A stretch of 64,000 nt of DNA from Streptomyces fuscichromogenes. GTDB taxonomy: Bacteria > Actinomycetota > Actinomycetes > Streptomycetales > Streptomycetaceae. The DNA is taken from the NCBI RefSeq assembly GCF_014645815.1, contig NZ_BMML01000001.1, forward strand, positions 366,118-430,117, given 5' to 3'. Made by a program: the position numbers and the translations under genes. Of this stretch, positions 39,071 through 48,288 are shown piece after piece (the stretch's first letter is position 1; each line of letters begins with the position of its first letter). The notes beneath the pieces are model-generated. The model was not told the origin of the DNA and searched no databases. It saw nothing but the letters and a program-made list of their open reading frames with translations.

Positions 39071-40744
39071 GTGACAACGATCACCCCCGATCCCGGGAAC
39101 CACGGGGCCCGGCAGCCCTCACTTCGCTCCGGAGCGGGTGCGCCCGGTACGCTCACCGCCGTGCCACACGCTGATCAGTCCCAAACCACCCAGAAGGGCG
39201 TTTCCGTGACATATCCCGGGCCGCCCAGGCCGGTTCGGATCTCCGCCACACCCCTCGCGGAACTCGCCGGCCAACTGGGTGCCGCCGTACCGGACACCAC
39301 ACAGAACACACCGGACACAGTGGAGGTCACGGGCATCACCCATGACTCGCGCGCCGTCCGCCCCGGTGACCTGTACGCCGCCCTGCCGGGGGCCCGGCTG
39401 CACGGCGCCGACTTCGCCGTCCAGGCCGCCGGCCTCGGCGCGGTCGCCGTCCTGACCGACCCGGCGGGCGCCGGACGCGCCGCCGGGACCGGCTTGCCGG
39501 TCCTGGTCGTCGACGATCCGCGCGCGCGGATGGGCGAACTCGCGGCCACCATCTACGGCCGCCCCGGCGGCGACCTGCTCCAGATCGGCATCACCGGCAC
39601 ATCCGGGAAGACCACCACCGCGTACCTGGTCGAGGGCGGTCTGCGGACCACCCGCAACACCGGTCTCATCGGCACGGTCGAGACGCGCATCGGCGACGAG
39701 CGCATCAAGTCCGAGCGCACCACCCCCGAGGCCACCGACCTCCAGGCCCTGTTCGCGGTGATGCGCGAGCGCGGCGTCGAGGCGGTCGCCATGGAGGTCT
39801 CCAGCCATGCCCTGGTCCTCGGCCGGGTCGACGGCTGCGTCTTCGACATCGCGGTCTTCACCAACCTCAGCCCGGAACACATGGAGTTCCACTCCGACAT
39901 GGAGGACTACTACCGGGCCAAGGCACAGCTGTTCACCCCGGAACGCAGCAGACGCGGCGTGGTCAACGTCGACGACGAGTACGGCCGCCGGCTCGCCCGG
40001 GAGGCCGGTGTCCCGGTCGTCACCTACTCCGCCGAGGACCACCCGGACGCCGACTGGCGGGCCACCGACGTCCACATCGGCCCGATGGACTCGACGTTCA
40101 CCGCCGTCGGGCCCGAAGGCGTCCGGATCGCCGCCAAGTCGCCGCTGCCGGGCCCCTTCAACGTGGCGAACACCCTCGCCGCGATCGTCGCCCTCGCCGC
40201 CGCCGGCCTCGACCCGCAGGCCGCCGCCGACGGCATCGCCGCCGTGCCGGGCGTCCCGGGCCGTCTGGAGCGCGTGGACGCCGGGCAGCCCTACCTCGCG
40301 GTCGTCGACTACGCCCACAAGACGGACGCCGTCGAGTCGGTCCTCAGGGCCCTGCGCAAGGTCACCAAGGGCCGGCTGCACATCGTCCTCGGCTGTGGCG
40401 GCGACCGCGACCGCACCAAGCGCGCCCCGATGGGGGCCGCCGCCGCCCGGCTCGCCGACATCGCCGTGCTGACCTCCGACAACCCCCGCTCCGAAGACCC
40501 CCTCGCCATCCTCGCCACCATGCTCGAAGGCGCCGCCTCGGTGCCCGCCCACGAGCGCGGCGAGGTGCTCCTCTTCGAGGACCGGGCCGCGGCGATCGAA
40601 GCCGCCGTGGCCCGCGCGCACCCCGGTGACACCGTGCTGGTCGCCGGCAAGGGCCACGAGCAGGGCCAGGACATCGCCGGCGTGATCCGTCCCTTCGACG
40701 ACCGTCAGGTCCTCCGCGAAGCCATCCAGAAAACCCAGGGATGA
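39071..40744 (+). CDS. murE: UDP-MurNAc-tripeptide ligase MurE
   Basis: 557 aa Mur ligase adding the third stem residue. ATP motif ITGTSGKTTTAYL; VAMEVSSHAL; Mur ligase C-terminal domain with VLGCGGDRDRTKR. The motif SDNPRSED (DNPR) is the type seen in diaminopimelate-adding enzymes, consistent with the LL-DAP wall of Streptomyces. AGGA precedes GTG 39071. The N-terminal 45 residues are not conserved-looking, and GTG 39206 (VTYPGPP) is a later alternative. Confidence 0.94.
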   Translation: MTTITPDPGNHGARQPSLRSGAGAPGTLTAVPHADQSQTTQKGVSVTYPGPPRPVRISATPLAELAGQLGAAVPDTTQNTPDTVEVTGITHDSRAVRPGDLYAALPGARLHGADFAVQAAGLGAVAVLTDPAGAGRAAGTGLPVLVVDDPRARMGELAATIYGRPGGDLLQIGITGTSGKTTTAYLVEGGLRTTRNTGLIGTVETRIGDERIKSERTTPEATDLQALFAVMRERGVEAVAMEVSSHALVLGRVDGCVFDIAVFTNLSPEHMEFHSDMEDYYRAKAQLFTPERSRRGVVNVDDEYGRRLAREAGVPVVTYSAEDHPDADWRATDVHIGPMDSTFTAVGPEGVRIAAKSPLPGPFNVANTLAAIVALAAAGLDPQAAADGIAAVPGVPGRLERVDAGQPYLAVVDYAHKTDAVESVLRALRKVTKGRLHIVLGCGGDRDRTKRAPMGAAAARLADIAVLTSDNPRSEDPLAILATMLEGAASVPAHERGEVLLFEDRAAAIEAAVARAHPGDTVLVAGKGHEQGQDIAGVIRPFDDRQVLREAIQKTQG

Positions 40745-40770
40745 AAATCCAGAAGACCCAGGGGATGAAC
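40724..40770 (+). repeat. Tandem duplication spanning the murE stop codon
   Basis: ATCCAGAAAACCCAGGGATG AAA is followed directly by ATCCAGAAGACCCAGGGGAT GAA, two near-identical units of 23-24 nt. The first encodes the last murE codons and its stop. The second lies in the spacer and brings a GGGG run upstream of murF. Confidence 0.85.
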
Positions 40771-40772
40771 TT

Positions 40773-42200
40773 GTGATCGCCCTCTCTCTCGCCGAGATCG
40801 CAGCAGTCGTCGGCGGGCAGACGCACGACATACCGGATCCGTCCGTCCAGGTCACCGGCGAGGTCGTCCGGGACTCCCGCGAGGCGGGGCCGGGCAGTCT
40901 CTTCGCCGCCTTCGTGGGCGAGCGCGTGGACGGCCACGACTTCGCCGCCCAGGTCGTCGGACAGGGCGCGGTCGCCGTACTGGCGTCGCGCCCCGTCGGC
41001 GTGCCCGCGATCGTCGTGGACGACGTCCAGACCGCCCTCGGTGCCCTCGCCCGCCATGTCGTACGACAACTCGGCGCGACCCTCGTGGCGCTGACCGGCT
41101 CGGCCGGCAAGACCAGTACCAAGGACCTCATCGCCCAGGTGCTGCGCACCAAGGCGCCGACCGTGTTCACACCGGGCTCGCTCAACAACGAGATCGGGCT
41201 GCCGCTGACCGCCCTGTCCGCCACCGAGGAGACGAAGTTCCTGGTGCTGGAGATGGGCGCCCGCGGCATCGGCCACATCCGCTACCTGACCGATCTGACG
41301 CCCCCGAAGGTCGGCCTGGTCCTCAACGTCGGCACCGCCCACATCGGCGAGTTCGGCGGCCGGGAGCAGATCGCCCAGGCGAAGGGCGAGTTGGTGGAGG
41401 CCCTGCCGGCGGCCGAGGACGGCGGCGCCGCGATCCTCAACGCGGACGACCCGTTGGTCCGGGCCATGGCCTCCCGTACCAAGGCGAAGGTGATTCTTTT
41501 CGGAGAGTCGGCCGAAGCGGACGTACGGGCCGAGAACGTACGACTCACGGACACGGGACAGCCCGCGTTCAGCCTTCACACACCCTCCGGTGCAAGCGAT
41601 GTGACCATGCGCCTGTACGGTGAGCACCACGTGTCGAACGCGCTCGCCGCGGCCGCCGTCGCCCATGAGCTGGGCATGTCCGCGGAAGAGATCGCCCTCG
41701 CGCTCTCCGAGGCGGGCTCCCTCTCCCGCTGGCGTATGGAGGTCACCGAGCGCCCGGACGGCGTGACCATCGTCAACGACGCCTACAACGCCAACCCCGA
41801 GTCCATGCGAGCCGCGCTGCGCGCGCTCGCGGCCATGGGCACAGCCGCACAGGCAAGGGGGGGACGCACGTGGGCGGTGCTCGGCAAGATGGCCGAGCTC
41901 GGGGACGAGGCGCTCGCCGAGCACGACGCGGTCGGACGGCTCGCCGTCCGGCTCAATGTCGGCAAGCTCGTCGCCGTCGGGGGAGTGGAAGCCTCCTGGC
42001 TGCAACTGGGCGCATATAACGAGGGTTCGTGGGGTGAGGAGTCGGTGCACGTGTCCGACGCACAGGCGGCGGTCGACCTGTTGCGCAGCGAGTTGCGCCC
42101 GGGGGACGTCGTACTCGTGAAGGCGTCACGCTCGGTGGGCCTGGAGAGCGTTGCCCAGGCGCTCCTGGAGTCCGGTGCAGAGGGTGTTGATGCCCGATGA
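40773..42200 (+). CDS. murF: UDP-MurNAc-tripeptide-D-Ala-D-Ala ligase MurF
   Basis: 475 aa. ATP loop LTGSAGKTSTKDL; FTPGSLNNEIGLPLT; VLEMGARGIGHI; VNDAYNANPESM. It adds D-Ala-D-Ala to complete the UDP-MurNAc-pentapeptide. The start is GTG 40773, 28 nt after murE. The stop overlaps mraY by 4 nt. Confidence 0.95.
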   Translation: MIALSLAEIAAVVGGQTHDIPDPSVQVTGEVVRDSREAGPGSLFAAFVGERVDGHDFAAQVVGQGAVAVLASRPVGVPAIVVDDVQTALGALARHVVRQLGATLVALTGSAGKTSTKDLIAQVLRTKAPTVFTPGSLNNEIGLPLTALSATEETKFLVLEMGARGIGHIRYLTDLTPPKVGLVLNVGTAHIGEFGGREQIAQAKGELVEALPAAEDGGAAILNADDPLVRAMASRTKAKVILFGESAEADVRAENVRLTDTGQPAFSLHTPSGASDVTMRLYGEHHVSNALAAAAVAHELGMSAEEIALALSEAGSLSRWRMEVTERPDGVTIVNDAYNANPESMRAALRALAAMGTAAQARGGRTWAVLGKMAELGDEALAEHDAVGRLAVRLNVGKLVAVGGVEASWLQLGAYNEGSWGEESVHVSDAQAAVDLLRSELRPGDVVLVKASRSVGLESVAQALLESGAEGVDAR

Positions 42201-43270
42201 TGAAGCAGATCCTCTTCTCGGGTGTCATCGGTCTCTTCCTGACCCTGGTCGGCACCCCGCTGCTGATCAAGCTCCTCGCCCGCAAGGGCTACGGCCAGTA
42301 CATCCGTGACGACGGCCCGCGCGAGCACGCCAGCAAGCGCGGTACGCCGACGATGGGCGGTATCGCCTTCATCCTGTCGACGGTCGCCGCCTACTTCCTG
42401 TCCAAGGTGATCACCGGCTACACCCCGACCTACTCGGGCCTGCTGGTGCTCGGCCTGATGTGCGGCATGGGCCTGGTCGGCTTCCTGGACGACTACATCA
42501 AGATCGTCAAGCGGCGTTCGCTGGGTCTGCGGGCCAAGGCGAAGATGGCCGGCCAGCTGATCGTCGGCATCTCCTTCGCGGTGCTGTCGCTGATGTTCGC
42601 CGACGCCCGCGGCAACACCCCGGCCTCCACCAAGCTGTCCTTCATCACGGACTTCGGCTGGACCATCGGCCCGGTGCTGTTCGTGATCTGGGCGCTGTTC
42701 ATGATCCTCGCGATGTCGAACGGCGTGAACCTGACGGACGGTCTGGACGGCCTCGCCACCGGCGCCTCCGTGCTGGTCTTCGGCGCCTACACGTTCATCG
42801 GCGTCTGGCAGTTCCAGGAGTCCTGCGCCAACGCGACGACCCTGACCAACCCGGCCGCCTGCTACGAGGTGCGCGACCCGCTGGACCTCGCGGTCATCGC
42901 CTCCGCGCTGATGGGTTCCTGCCTGGGCTTCCTGTGGTGGAACACCTCGCCGGCCAAGATCTTCATGGGCGACACCGGTTCGCTCGCGCTCGGCGGTGTC
43001 CTCACGGGCCTGGCGATCCTCTCCCGCACCGAGCTCCTCGTCGCCATCATGGGCGGTCTGTTCGTCCTCATCACCATGTCGGTCGTCATCCAGGTCGGCT
43101 CCTTCCGGCTCACCGGCAGGCGCGTCTTCCGAATGGCACCGCTCCAGCACCACTTCGAACTCAAGGGCTGGTCCGAAGTCCTTGTGGTGGTCCGCTTCTG
43201 GATCATCCAGGGCATCTGTGTCATCGTCGGACTGGGCCTCTTCTACGCAGGATGGGCAGCGGACAAGTGA
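42197..43270 (+). CDS. mraY: Phospho-N-acetylmuramoyl-pentapeptide transferase MraY
   Basis: 357 aa integral membrane enzyme making lipid I. About ten membrane helices. Signature parts: KRGTPTMGGIAF, GFLDDYIKI (Asp pair), SNGVNLTDGLDGLA and the cytoplasmic His motif RMAPLQHHFELKGWSE. ATGA overlaps murF, GTGA overlaps murD. Confidence 0.96.
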   Translation: MMKQILFSGVIGLFLTLVGTPLLIKLLARKGYGQYIRDDGPREHASKRGTPTMGGIAFILSTVAAYFLSKVITGYTPTYSGLLVLGLMCGMGLVGFLDDYIKIVKRRSLGLRAKAKMAGQLIVGISFAVLSLMFADARGNTPASTKLSFITDFGWTIGPVLFVIWALFMILAMSNGVNLTDGLDGLATGASVLVFGAYTFIGVWQFQESCANATTLTNPAACYEVRDPLDLAVIASALMGSCLGFLWWNTSPAKIFMGDTGSLALGGVLTGLAILSRTELLVAIMGGLFVLITMSVVIQVGSFRLTGRRVFRMAPLQHHFELKGWSEVLVVVRFWIIQGICVIVGLGLFYAGWAADK

Positions 43271-44670
43271 CCGACTGGCAGGGCAAGCACGTCACCGTCG
43301 CCGGGCTCGGCGTCTCCGGTGTCCCGGCGGCCGAGGTGCTGCACGCGCGGGGCGCGATCGTCACGGTCGTCAACGACGGCGACGACGCACGCGCGCGTGA
43401 GCAGGCCGCCGGACTGGAGGCGCTGGGCGTCACGGTACGGCTCGGTGACGGCGCCACCCTGCCCGAGGGCACCGAACTGATCGTCACCGCGCCCGGCTGG
43501 AAGCCGGACAAGCCGCTGTTCCAGGCGGCCCGCGCGGCCGGCATCGAGATCTGGGGCGACGTCGAGCTGGCCTGGCGGCTGCGGGGCCCCGAATCGGCCC
43601 CCTGGCTGGCCGTCACCGGCACCAACGGCAAGACCACCACCGTCCAGATGCTGACGTCCATCCTGAAGGCCGCGGGCCTGCGCACGGCCGCCGTCGGCAA
43701 CATCGGTGTCTCGCTGCTCGACGCGGTCCTCGGGGACGAGGAGTACGACGTCCTGGCCGTGGAGCTGTCGAGCTATCAGCTGCACTGGGCGCCCTCCCTG
43801 CGGGCCCACTCGGCCGCCGTGCTGAACCTCGCCCCCGACCACCTCGACTGGCACGGCTCCATGGAGGCGTACGCCAAGGACAAGGGCCGCATCTACGAGG
43901 GCAACCGGGTCGCCTGCGTCTACAACGTCGCCGACAAGCTCACCGAGGAGCTGGTGCGCGAGGCCGACGTCGAGGAGGGCTGCCGGGCCGTCGGCTTCAC
44001 CCTCGGCACCCCGGGTCCCTCCCAACTCGGCGTCGTGGACGGCATCCTCGTCGACCGGGCCTTCGTCGAGAACCGGCACAAGAACGCCCAGGAGCTGGCC
44101 GAGGTCTCCGACGTCCACCCGCCGGCCCCGCACAACATCGCCAACGCCCTGGCCGCCGCGGCCCTCGCGCGTGCCTTCGGGGTGCCGCCCACGGCCGTAC
44201 GGGACGGGCTGCGGAACTTCCGCCCGGACGCTCACCGCATCGCGCACGTGGCCGACGTGGACGGGGTCGCGTACATCGACGACTCCAAGGCCACCAACAC
44301 GCACGCGGCGGAAGCCTCGTTGGCCTCGTACGAGTCGATCGTGTGGATCGCGGGCGGTCTGGCGAAGGGCGCGACCTTCGACGAACTGGTGGCCAAGTCG
44401 GCGGAGCGCCTGCGCGGTGTGGTGCTCATCGGCGCCGATCGCGCCCTCATCCGGGAGGCCCTCGCGCGACACGCGCCGGAAGTCCCGGTCGTCGACCTCG
44501 ACCGGACCGACACTGGGGCGATGCTCGCGGCGGTCCAGGAGGCGCGGCGACTGGCGGTCGAGGGTGACACGGTGCTCCTCGCCCCCGCCTGTGCCTCCAT
44601 GGACATGTTCGCCAACTACAACAAGCGCGGGGACGCGTTCGCCCAGGCTGTTCGCGGACTCGGCGCCTGA
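43267..44670 (+). CDS. murD: UDP-MurNAc-L-alanine:D-glutamate ligase MurD
   Basis: 467 aa from GTG 43267 overlapping the mraY stop. N-terminal Rossmann-like VTVAGLGVSGVPAAEVL, ATP loop VTGTNGKTTTVQML, AVELSSYQLHWAP, NLAPDHLDWHGSM, and DDSKATNTHAAEASL near the C-terminus. It adds D-Glu in the cytoplasm. Confidence 0.95.
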   Translation: MTDWQGKHVTVAGLGVSGVPAAEVLHARGAIVTVVNDGDDARAREQAAGLEALGVTVRLGDGATLPEGTELIVTAPGWKPDKPLFQAARAAGIEIWGDVELAWRLRGPESAPWLAVTGTNGKTTTVQMLTSILKAAGLRTAAVGNIGVSLLDAVLGDEEYDVLAVELSSYQLHWAPSLRAHSAAVLNLAPDHLDWHGSMEAYAKDKGRIYEGNRVACVYNVADKLTEELVREADVEEGCRAVGFTLGTPGPSQLGVVDGILVDRAFVENRHKNAQELAEVSDVHPPAPHNIANALAAAALARAFGVPPTAVRDGLRNFRPDAHRIAHVADVDGVAYIDDSKATNTHAAEASLASYESIVWIAGGLAKGATFDELVAKSAERLRGVVLIGADRALIREALARHAPEVPVVDLDRTDTGAMLAAVQEARRLAVEGDTVLLAPACASMDMFANYNKRGDAFAQAVRGLGA

Positions 44671-44736
44671 CCCGGCCGCCTGCCGGGCGACCTTGGGAGG
44701 GACGCGTGCGACGGTCGACGTTGAACGGAGGCGTTG

Positions 44737-46092
44737 ATGCCCGGTAGCCGCACCGGCCGGCCGCCCGTACAGCGAGCGGCCCGCCGGCCCGCCGCGCCCC
44801 GCGCGGCGCGCGAGAACCCGGTGCGGCGGCTCCGGCTGCGCGCCCAGCGGGCCTGGGACCGGCCGCTGACCGCGTACTACCTGATCCTCGGCGGCAGCCT
44901 GCTCATCATCGTGCTGGGCCTGGTGATGGTCTACTCGGCCTCCCAGATCACCGCGCTGCAGATGTCGCTGCCGGGCTCGTTCTTCTTCCGCAAACAGTTC
45001 CTGGCCGCCTCCATCGGCGGCGTACTGCTGCTCGTCGCGTCCCGCATGCCGGTGAAACTGCACCGGGCGCTCGCCTACCCGATCCTCGCCGGAGCCGTCT
45101 TCATGATGGTGCTCGTACAGGTGCCGGGGATAGGGATGTCCGTCAACGGCAACCAGAACTGGATCTCCCTCGGCGGCTCCTTCCAGATCCAGCCCAGCGA
45201 GTTCGGCAAGCTCGCCCTGGTGCTGTGGAGCGCCGACCTGCTCGCCCGCAAGCAGGAGAAACGGCTGCTGACCCAGTGGAAGCACATGCTGGTGCCGCTC
45301 GTTCCGGTGAGCTTCCTGCTGCTCGGGCTGATCATGCTCGGCGGCGACATGGGCACGGCGATCATCCTGACCGCGATCCTCTTCGGCCTGCTCTGGCTCG
45401 CGGGGGCGCCGACTCGGCTGTTCGCCGGGGTGCTGTCGATCGCGGGCGTGCTCGGGGTGATCCTCATCAAGACCAGCCCCAACCGGATGGCCCGGCTCGC
45501 CTGCATCGGCGCCACCGAGCCGAAGACCGGCGTCGCCGACTGCTGGCAGGCGGTGCACGGCATCTACGCCCTGGCCAGCGGCGGGCTCTTCGGCTCCGGA
45601 CTCGGTGCGAGTGTGGAGAAATGGGGCCAACTGCCCGAAGCCCACACCGACTTCATCTTCGCCGTCACCGGTGAGGAACTGGGCCTGGCGGGGACGCTGT
45701 CGGTACTGGCCCTCTTCGCGGCCCTAGGCTATGCGGGTATCCGCGTGGCCGGACGCACGGAGGACCCCTTCGTGAGGTACGCCGCGGGAGGCGTGACCAC
45801 CTGGATCACCGCCCAGGCGGTGATCAACATCGGTGCGGTGCTCGGCCTGCTGCCGATCGCCGGCGTCCCCCTCCCGCTGTTCTCCTACGGAGGCTCCGCC
45901 CTGCTGCCGACCATGTTCGCCATCGGTCTGCTGATCGCCTTCGCGCGCGACGAGCCCGGCGCGCGGGCGGCGCTTGCGCTGCGGCAACCTCGCTTTGGTA
46001 GAAAGCGGGGAACCCGGAGCCCTCAGGGGCCCCGGAGATGGAACACGATGCGACGGCGTGCCTCGGCGGCGCGCTCGTCCGGAGAGCGGTGA
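44737..46092 (+). CDS. ftsW: Septal glycosyltransferase FtsW (SEDS family)
   Basis: 451 aa with about ten membrane helices. SEDS signatures: GNQNWISLGGSFQIQPSEFG, GGDMGTAII, HTDFIFAVTGEELG and PLPLFSYGGSALL. It polymerises septal peptidoglycan with FtsI. ATG 44737 has GGAGG 5 nt upstream; an overlapping TTG at 44734 is unlikely. The N- and C-terminal tails are basic and disordered. Confidence 0.95.
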   Translation: MPGSRTGRPPVQRAARRPAAPRAARENPVRRLRLRAQRAWDRPLTAYYLILGGSLLIIVLGLVMVYSASQITALQMSLPGSFFFRKQFLAASIGGVLLLVASRMPVKLHRALAYPILAGAVFMMVLVQVPGIGMSVNGNQNWISLGGSFQIQPSEFGKLALVLWSADLLARKQEKRLLTQWKHMLVPLVPVSFLLLGLIMLGGDMGTAIILTAILFGLLWLAGAPTRLFAGVLSIAGVLGVILIKTSPNRMARLACIGATEPKTGVADCWQAVHGIYALASGGLFGSGLGASVEKWGQLPEAHTDFIFAVTGEELGLAGTLSVLALFAALGYAGIRVAGRTEDPFVRYAAGGVTTWITAQAVINIGAVLGLLPIAGVPLPLFSYGGSALLPTMFAIGLLIAFARDEPGARAALALRQPRFGRKRGTRSPQGPRRWNTMRRRASAARSSGER

Positions 46093-46098
46093 ATTTCG

Positions 46099-47187
46099 GT
46101 GCATGTCGTACTCGCTGGTGGGGGGACCGCCGGCCACATCGAGCCCGCGCTCGCCCTCGCGGACGCCCTGCGCAGGCAGGACCCCACCGTGGGGATCACG
46201 GCCCTGGGCACGGAACGCGGTCTGGAGACCAGGCTGGTCCCGGAACGCGGCTATGAGCTCGCGCTGATCCCGGCGGTGCCGCTGCCCCGCAAGCCCACCC
46301 CCGAGCTGATCACCGTTCCGGGCCGGCTGCGCGGCACCATCAAGGCCGCCGAGCAGATCCTGGAGCGCACCAAGGCGGACTGCGTGGTCGGCTTCGGCGG
46401 CTATGTCGCCCTGCCCGGCTATCTCGCGGCCAAGCGCCTCGGGGTGCCGATCGTGATCCACGAGGCCAACGCCCGCCCCGGCCTGGCCAACAAGATCGGC
46501 TCCCGGTACGCGGCCGCCGTCGCCGTCTCCACCCCGGACAGCAAGCTGCGCGACGCCCGTTACATCGGCATCCCGCTGCGCCGCTCCATCTCCCTCCTGG
46601 ACCGCGCCGCGGCCCGCCCCGAGGCCCGGCACCGCTTCGGCCTGGACCCCAACCTGCCCACGCTGCTGGTCTCCGGCGGCTCCCAGGGCGCCCGCCGGCT
46701 CAACGAGGTCGTCCAGCAGGTCGCGCCCTGGATGCAGCAGGCCGGAATCCAGATCCTGCACGCGGTCGGCCCGAAGAACGAACTGCCGCAGGTGCACCAG
46801 ATGCCGGGGATGCCGCCCTACATCCCGGTAAGTTACCTGGACCGGATGGACCTCGCGTACGCCGCGGCCGACATGATGCTCTGCCGCGCGGGCGCGATGA
46901 CCGTCGCCGAGCTCTCCGCCGTCGGGCTCCCGGCCGCCTACGTCCCGCTGCCCATCGGCAACGGCGAACAGCGGCTGAACGCCCAGCCGGTGGTCAAGGC
47001 CGGCGGCGGCCTGCTGGTCGACGACGCGGAACTCACCCCGGAGTGGGTGCAGCAGAACGTCCTGCCCGTGCTCGCCGACCCGCACCGGCTGTACGAGATG
47101 TCCCGCGCGGCAAGCGAGTTCGGCCGCCGGGATGCCGACGACCTGCTCGTCGGCATGGTGTACGAGGCGATCGCCTCACGTCGGTAG
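46099..47187 (+). CDS. murG: UDP-GlcNAc:lipid I N-acetylglucosaminyltransferase MurG
   Basis: 362 aa GT-B enzyme making lipid II at the membrane. Motifs: VVLAGGGTAGHIEPALALAD, VVGFGGYVALPGYLAA, IHEANARPGLANKI, LLVSGGSQGARRLNE, LCRAGAMTVAELSA and PIGNGEQRLNA. GTG 46099 lies 6 nt after the ftsW stop. Confidence 0.96.
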   Translation: MHVVLAGGGTAGHIEPALALADALRRQDPTVGITALGTERGLETRLVPERGYELALIPAVPLPRKPTPELITVPGRLRGTIKAAEQILERTKADCVVGFGGYVALPGYLAAKRLGVPIVIHEANARPGLANKIGSRYAAAVAVSTPDSKLRDARYIGIPLRRSISLLDRAAARPEARHRFGLDPNLPTLLVSGGSQGARRLNEVVQQVAPWMQQAGIQILHAVGPKNELPQVHQMPGMPPYIPVSYLDRMDLAYAAADMMLCRAGAMTVAELSAVGLPAAYVPLPIGNGEQRLNAQPVVKAGGGLLVDDAELTPEWVQQNVLPVLADPHRLYEMSRAASEFGRRDADDLLVGMVYEAIASRR

Positions 47188-47216
47188 GACCGTATGACGA
47201 AAGGCAAGTGAGCAGC

Positions 47217-48011
47217 GTGGCCGGACCGACCACCGCCGAACGCGGTGAACGCCAGCAGGAGTCGTCCGGCCCGCCGCTCGTCCGTCGGCTGCGCAACCGC
47301 CGCTTTCGCCGGACCGTCCTGCTGACCCTGTCCGTGGTCCTCCTCGGCTCCGGCTCCGGCTGGCTGCTGTACGGCTCCCCGTGGCTGCGCGTACGCCATG
47401 TCTCCGTGTCCGGTACGGCCGTTCTGACGCCCGAGCAGGTCCTGGAGGCCGCCGACGTCCCGGTCGGGGCGCCGATGGTCTCCGTCGACACCGACGGGAT
47501 CGAGGCCCGGCTGCGCCGGAAACTGCCCCGGATCGACGTGGTGGACGTCGTCCGGTCCTGGCCCCGCGGAATCGGGCTGAAAGTAACCGAGCGCACTCCG
47601 GTGCTGCTTATCGAAAAGGGCGGAAACTTCACCGAAGTGGACAAGGAAGGTGTCCGGTTCGCCACGGTTCCGCAGGCGCCGAAAGGCGTTCCGGCGCTGG
47701 AATTGAGCCTTTCCCGGTCGGGCTCGGCCACCGCGAGCCTGCGCCGCTTCGGCACCGACCGGCTGGTGCGGGAAGCGGTCGATGTCGCACGTGCCATTCC
47801 GGCCGCCGTCCGCCGGGACACCCGGACCCTCAAGGTCCGTTCCTACGACGACATCTCGCTGGAGCTGGGCGGCGGCCGCGTCGTCGAGTGGGGCAGCTCG
47901 GAGAACGGCGCGGCCAAGGCGCGTACGCTCACCGCGCTCATGAAAGCCGCCTCCGGAGCCCGGCACTTCGACGTGAGCGTCCCCACCGCCCCTGCGTCAT
48001 CGGTGAGTTGA
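47217..48011 (+). CDS. ftsQ: Cell division protein FtsQ
   Basis: 264 aa. Short cytoplasmic N-terminus, one membrane helix (about 36-56, TVLLTLSVVLLGSGSGWLLY), then a POTRA domain (LRVRHVSVSGTAVLTPEQVL) and FtsQ beta domain. It scaffolds the divisome with FtsL. GTG 47217 (VAGPTTAERG) is preferred; GTG 47208 is three codons earlier and equally open. No ftsA lies between ftsQ and ftsZ, as is usual in actinobacteria. Confidence 0.9.
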   Translation: MAGPTTAERGERQQESSGPPLVRRLRNRRFRRTVLLTLSVVLLGSGSGWLLYGSPWLRVRHVSVSGTAVLTPEQVLEAADVPVGAPMVSVDTDGIEARLRRKLPRIDVVDVVRSWPRGIGLKVTERTPVLLIEKGGNFTEVDKEGVRFATVPQAPKGVPALELSLSRSGSATASLRRFGTDRLVREAVDVARAIPAAVRRDTRTLKVRSYDDISLELGGGRVVEWGSSENGAAKARTLTALMKAASGARHFDVSVPTAPASSVS

Positions 48012-48156
48012 CGCACATCTGCGCAGGCCAGCACCCTGGTTGGGCACTGCTATGCCTGATCACATAGGGTGAAAAGAAAAACGGGAGGTTCGGCGTGTTC
48101 GTTGAACGCGCGCCACTTGTCGACTTAGTGTCCTGTTCAGAAGACTCCAGGGAACA

Positions 48157-48161
48157 GACAC
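48157..48161 (+). promoter_or_regulatory. WhiA-type GACAC motif in the ftsZ leader
   Basis: GACAC is the core motif of the sporulation regulator WhiA, and ftsZ is a known WhiA/WhiB target in Streptomyces. A 5-nt match alone is weak, and position is the only added support. Confidence 0.35.
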
Positions 48162-48167
48162 ACTGGT

Positions 48168-48192
48168 AACCCTAAACTTCAACGTTAGGGTT
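48168..48192 (+). promoter_or_regulatory. Perfect inverted repeat in the ftsZ promoter region
   Basis: AACCCTAA-N9-TTAGGGTT, 8-bp perfect arms, 97 nt upstream of the ftsZ start in a 277-bp region expected to hold several promoters. It could be a regulator site or an RNA stem in the leader. A TTGGGC / CATAGG promoter-like pair lies at about 48039-48067. Confidence 0.55.
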
Positions 48193-48288
48193 CGGGTCGG
48201 CGCTACGGACCGTCCCAATCGGCATCTGCCGTCCCGCGCGGGCACCGCGCGAGGACGGCGACGTAATTCGAGGCGAGAGGCCTTCGAC

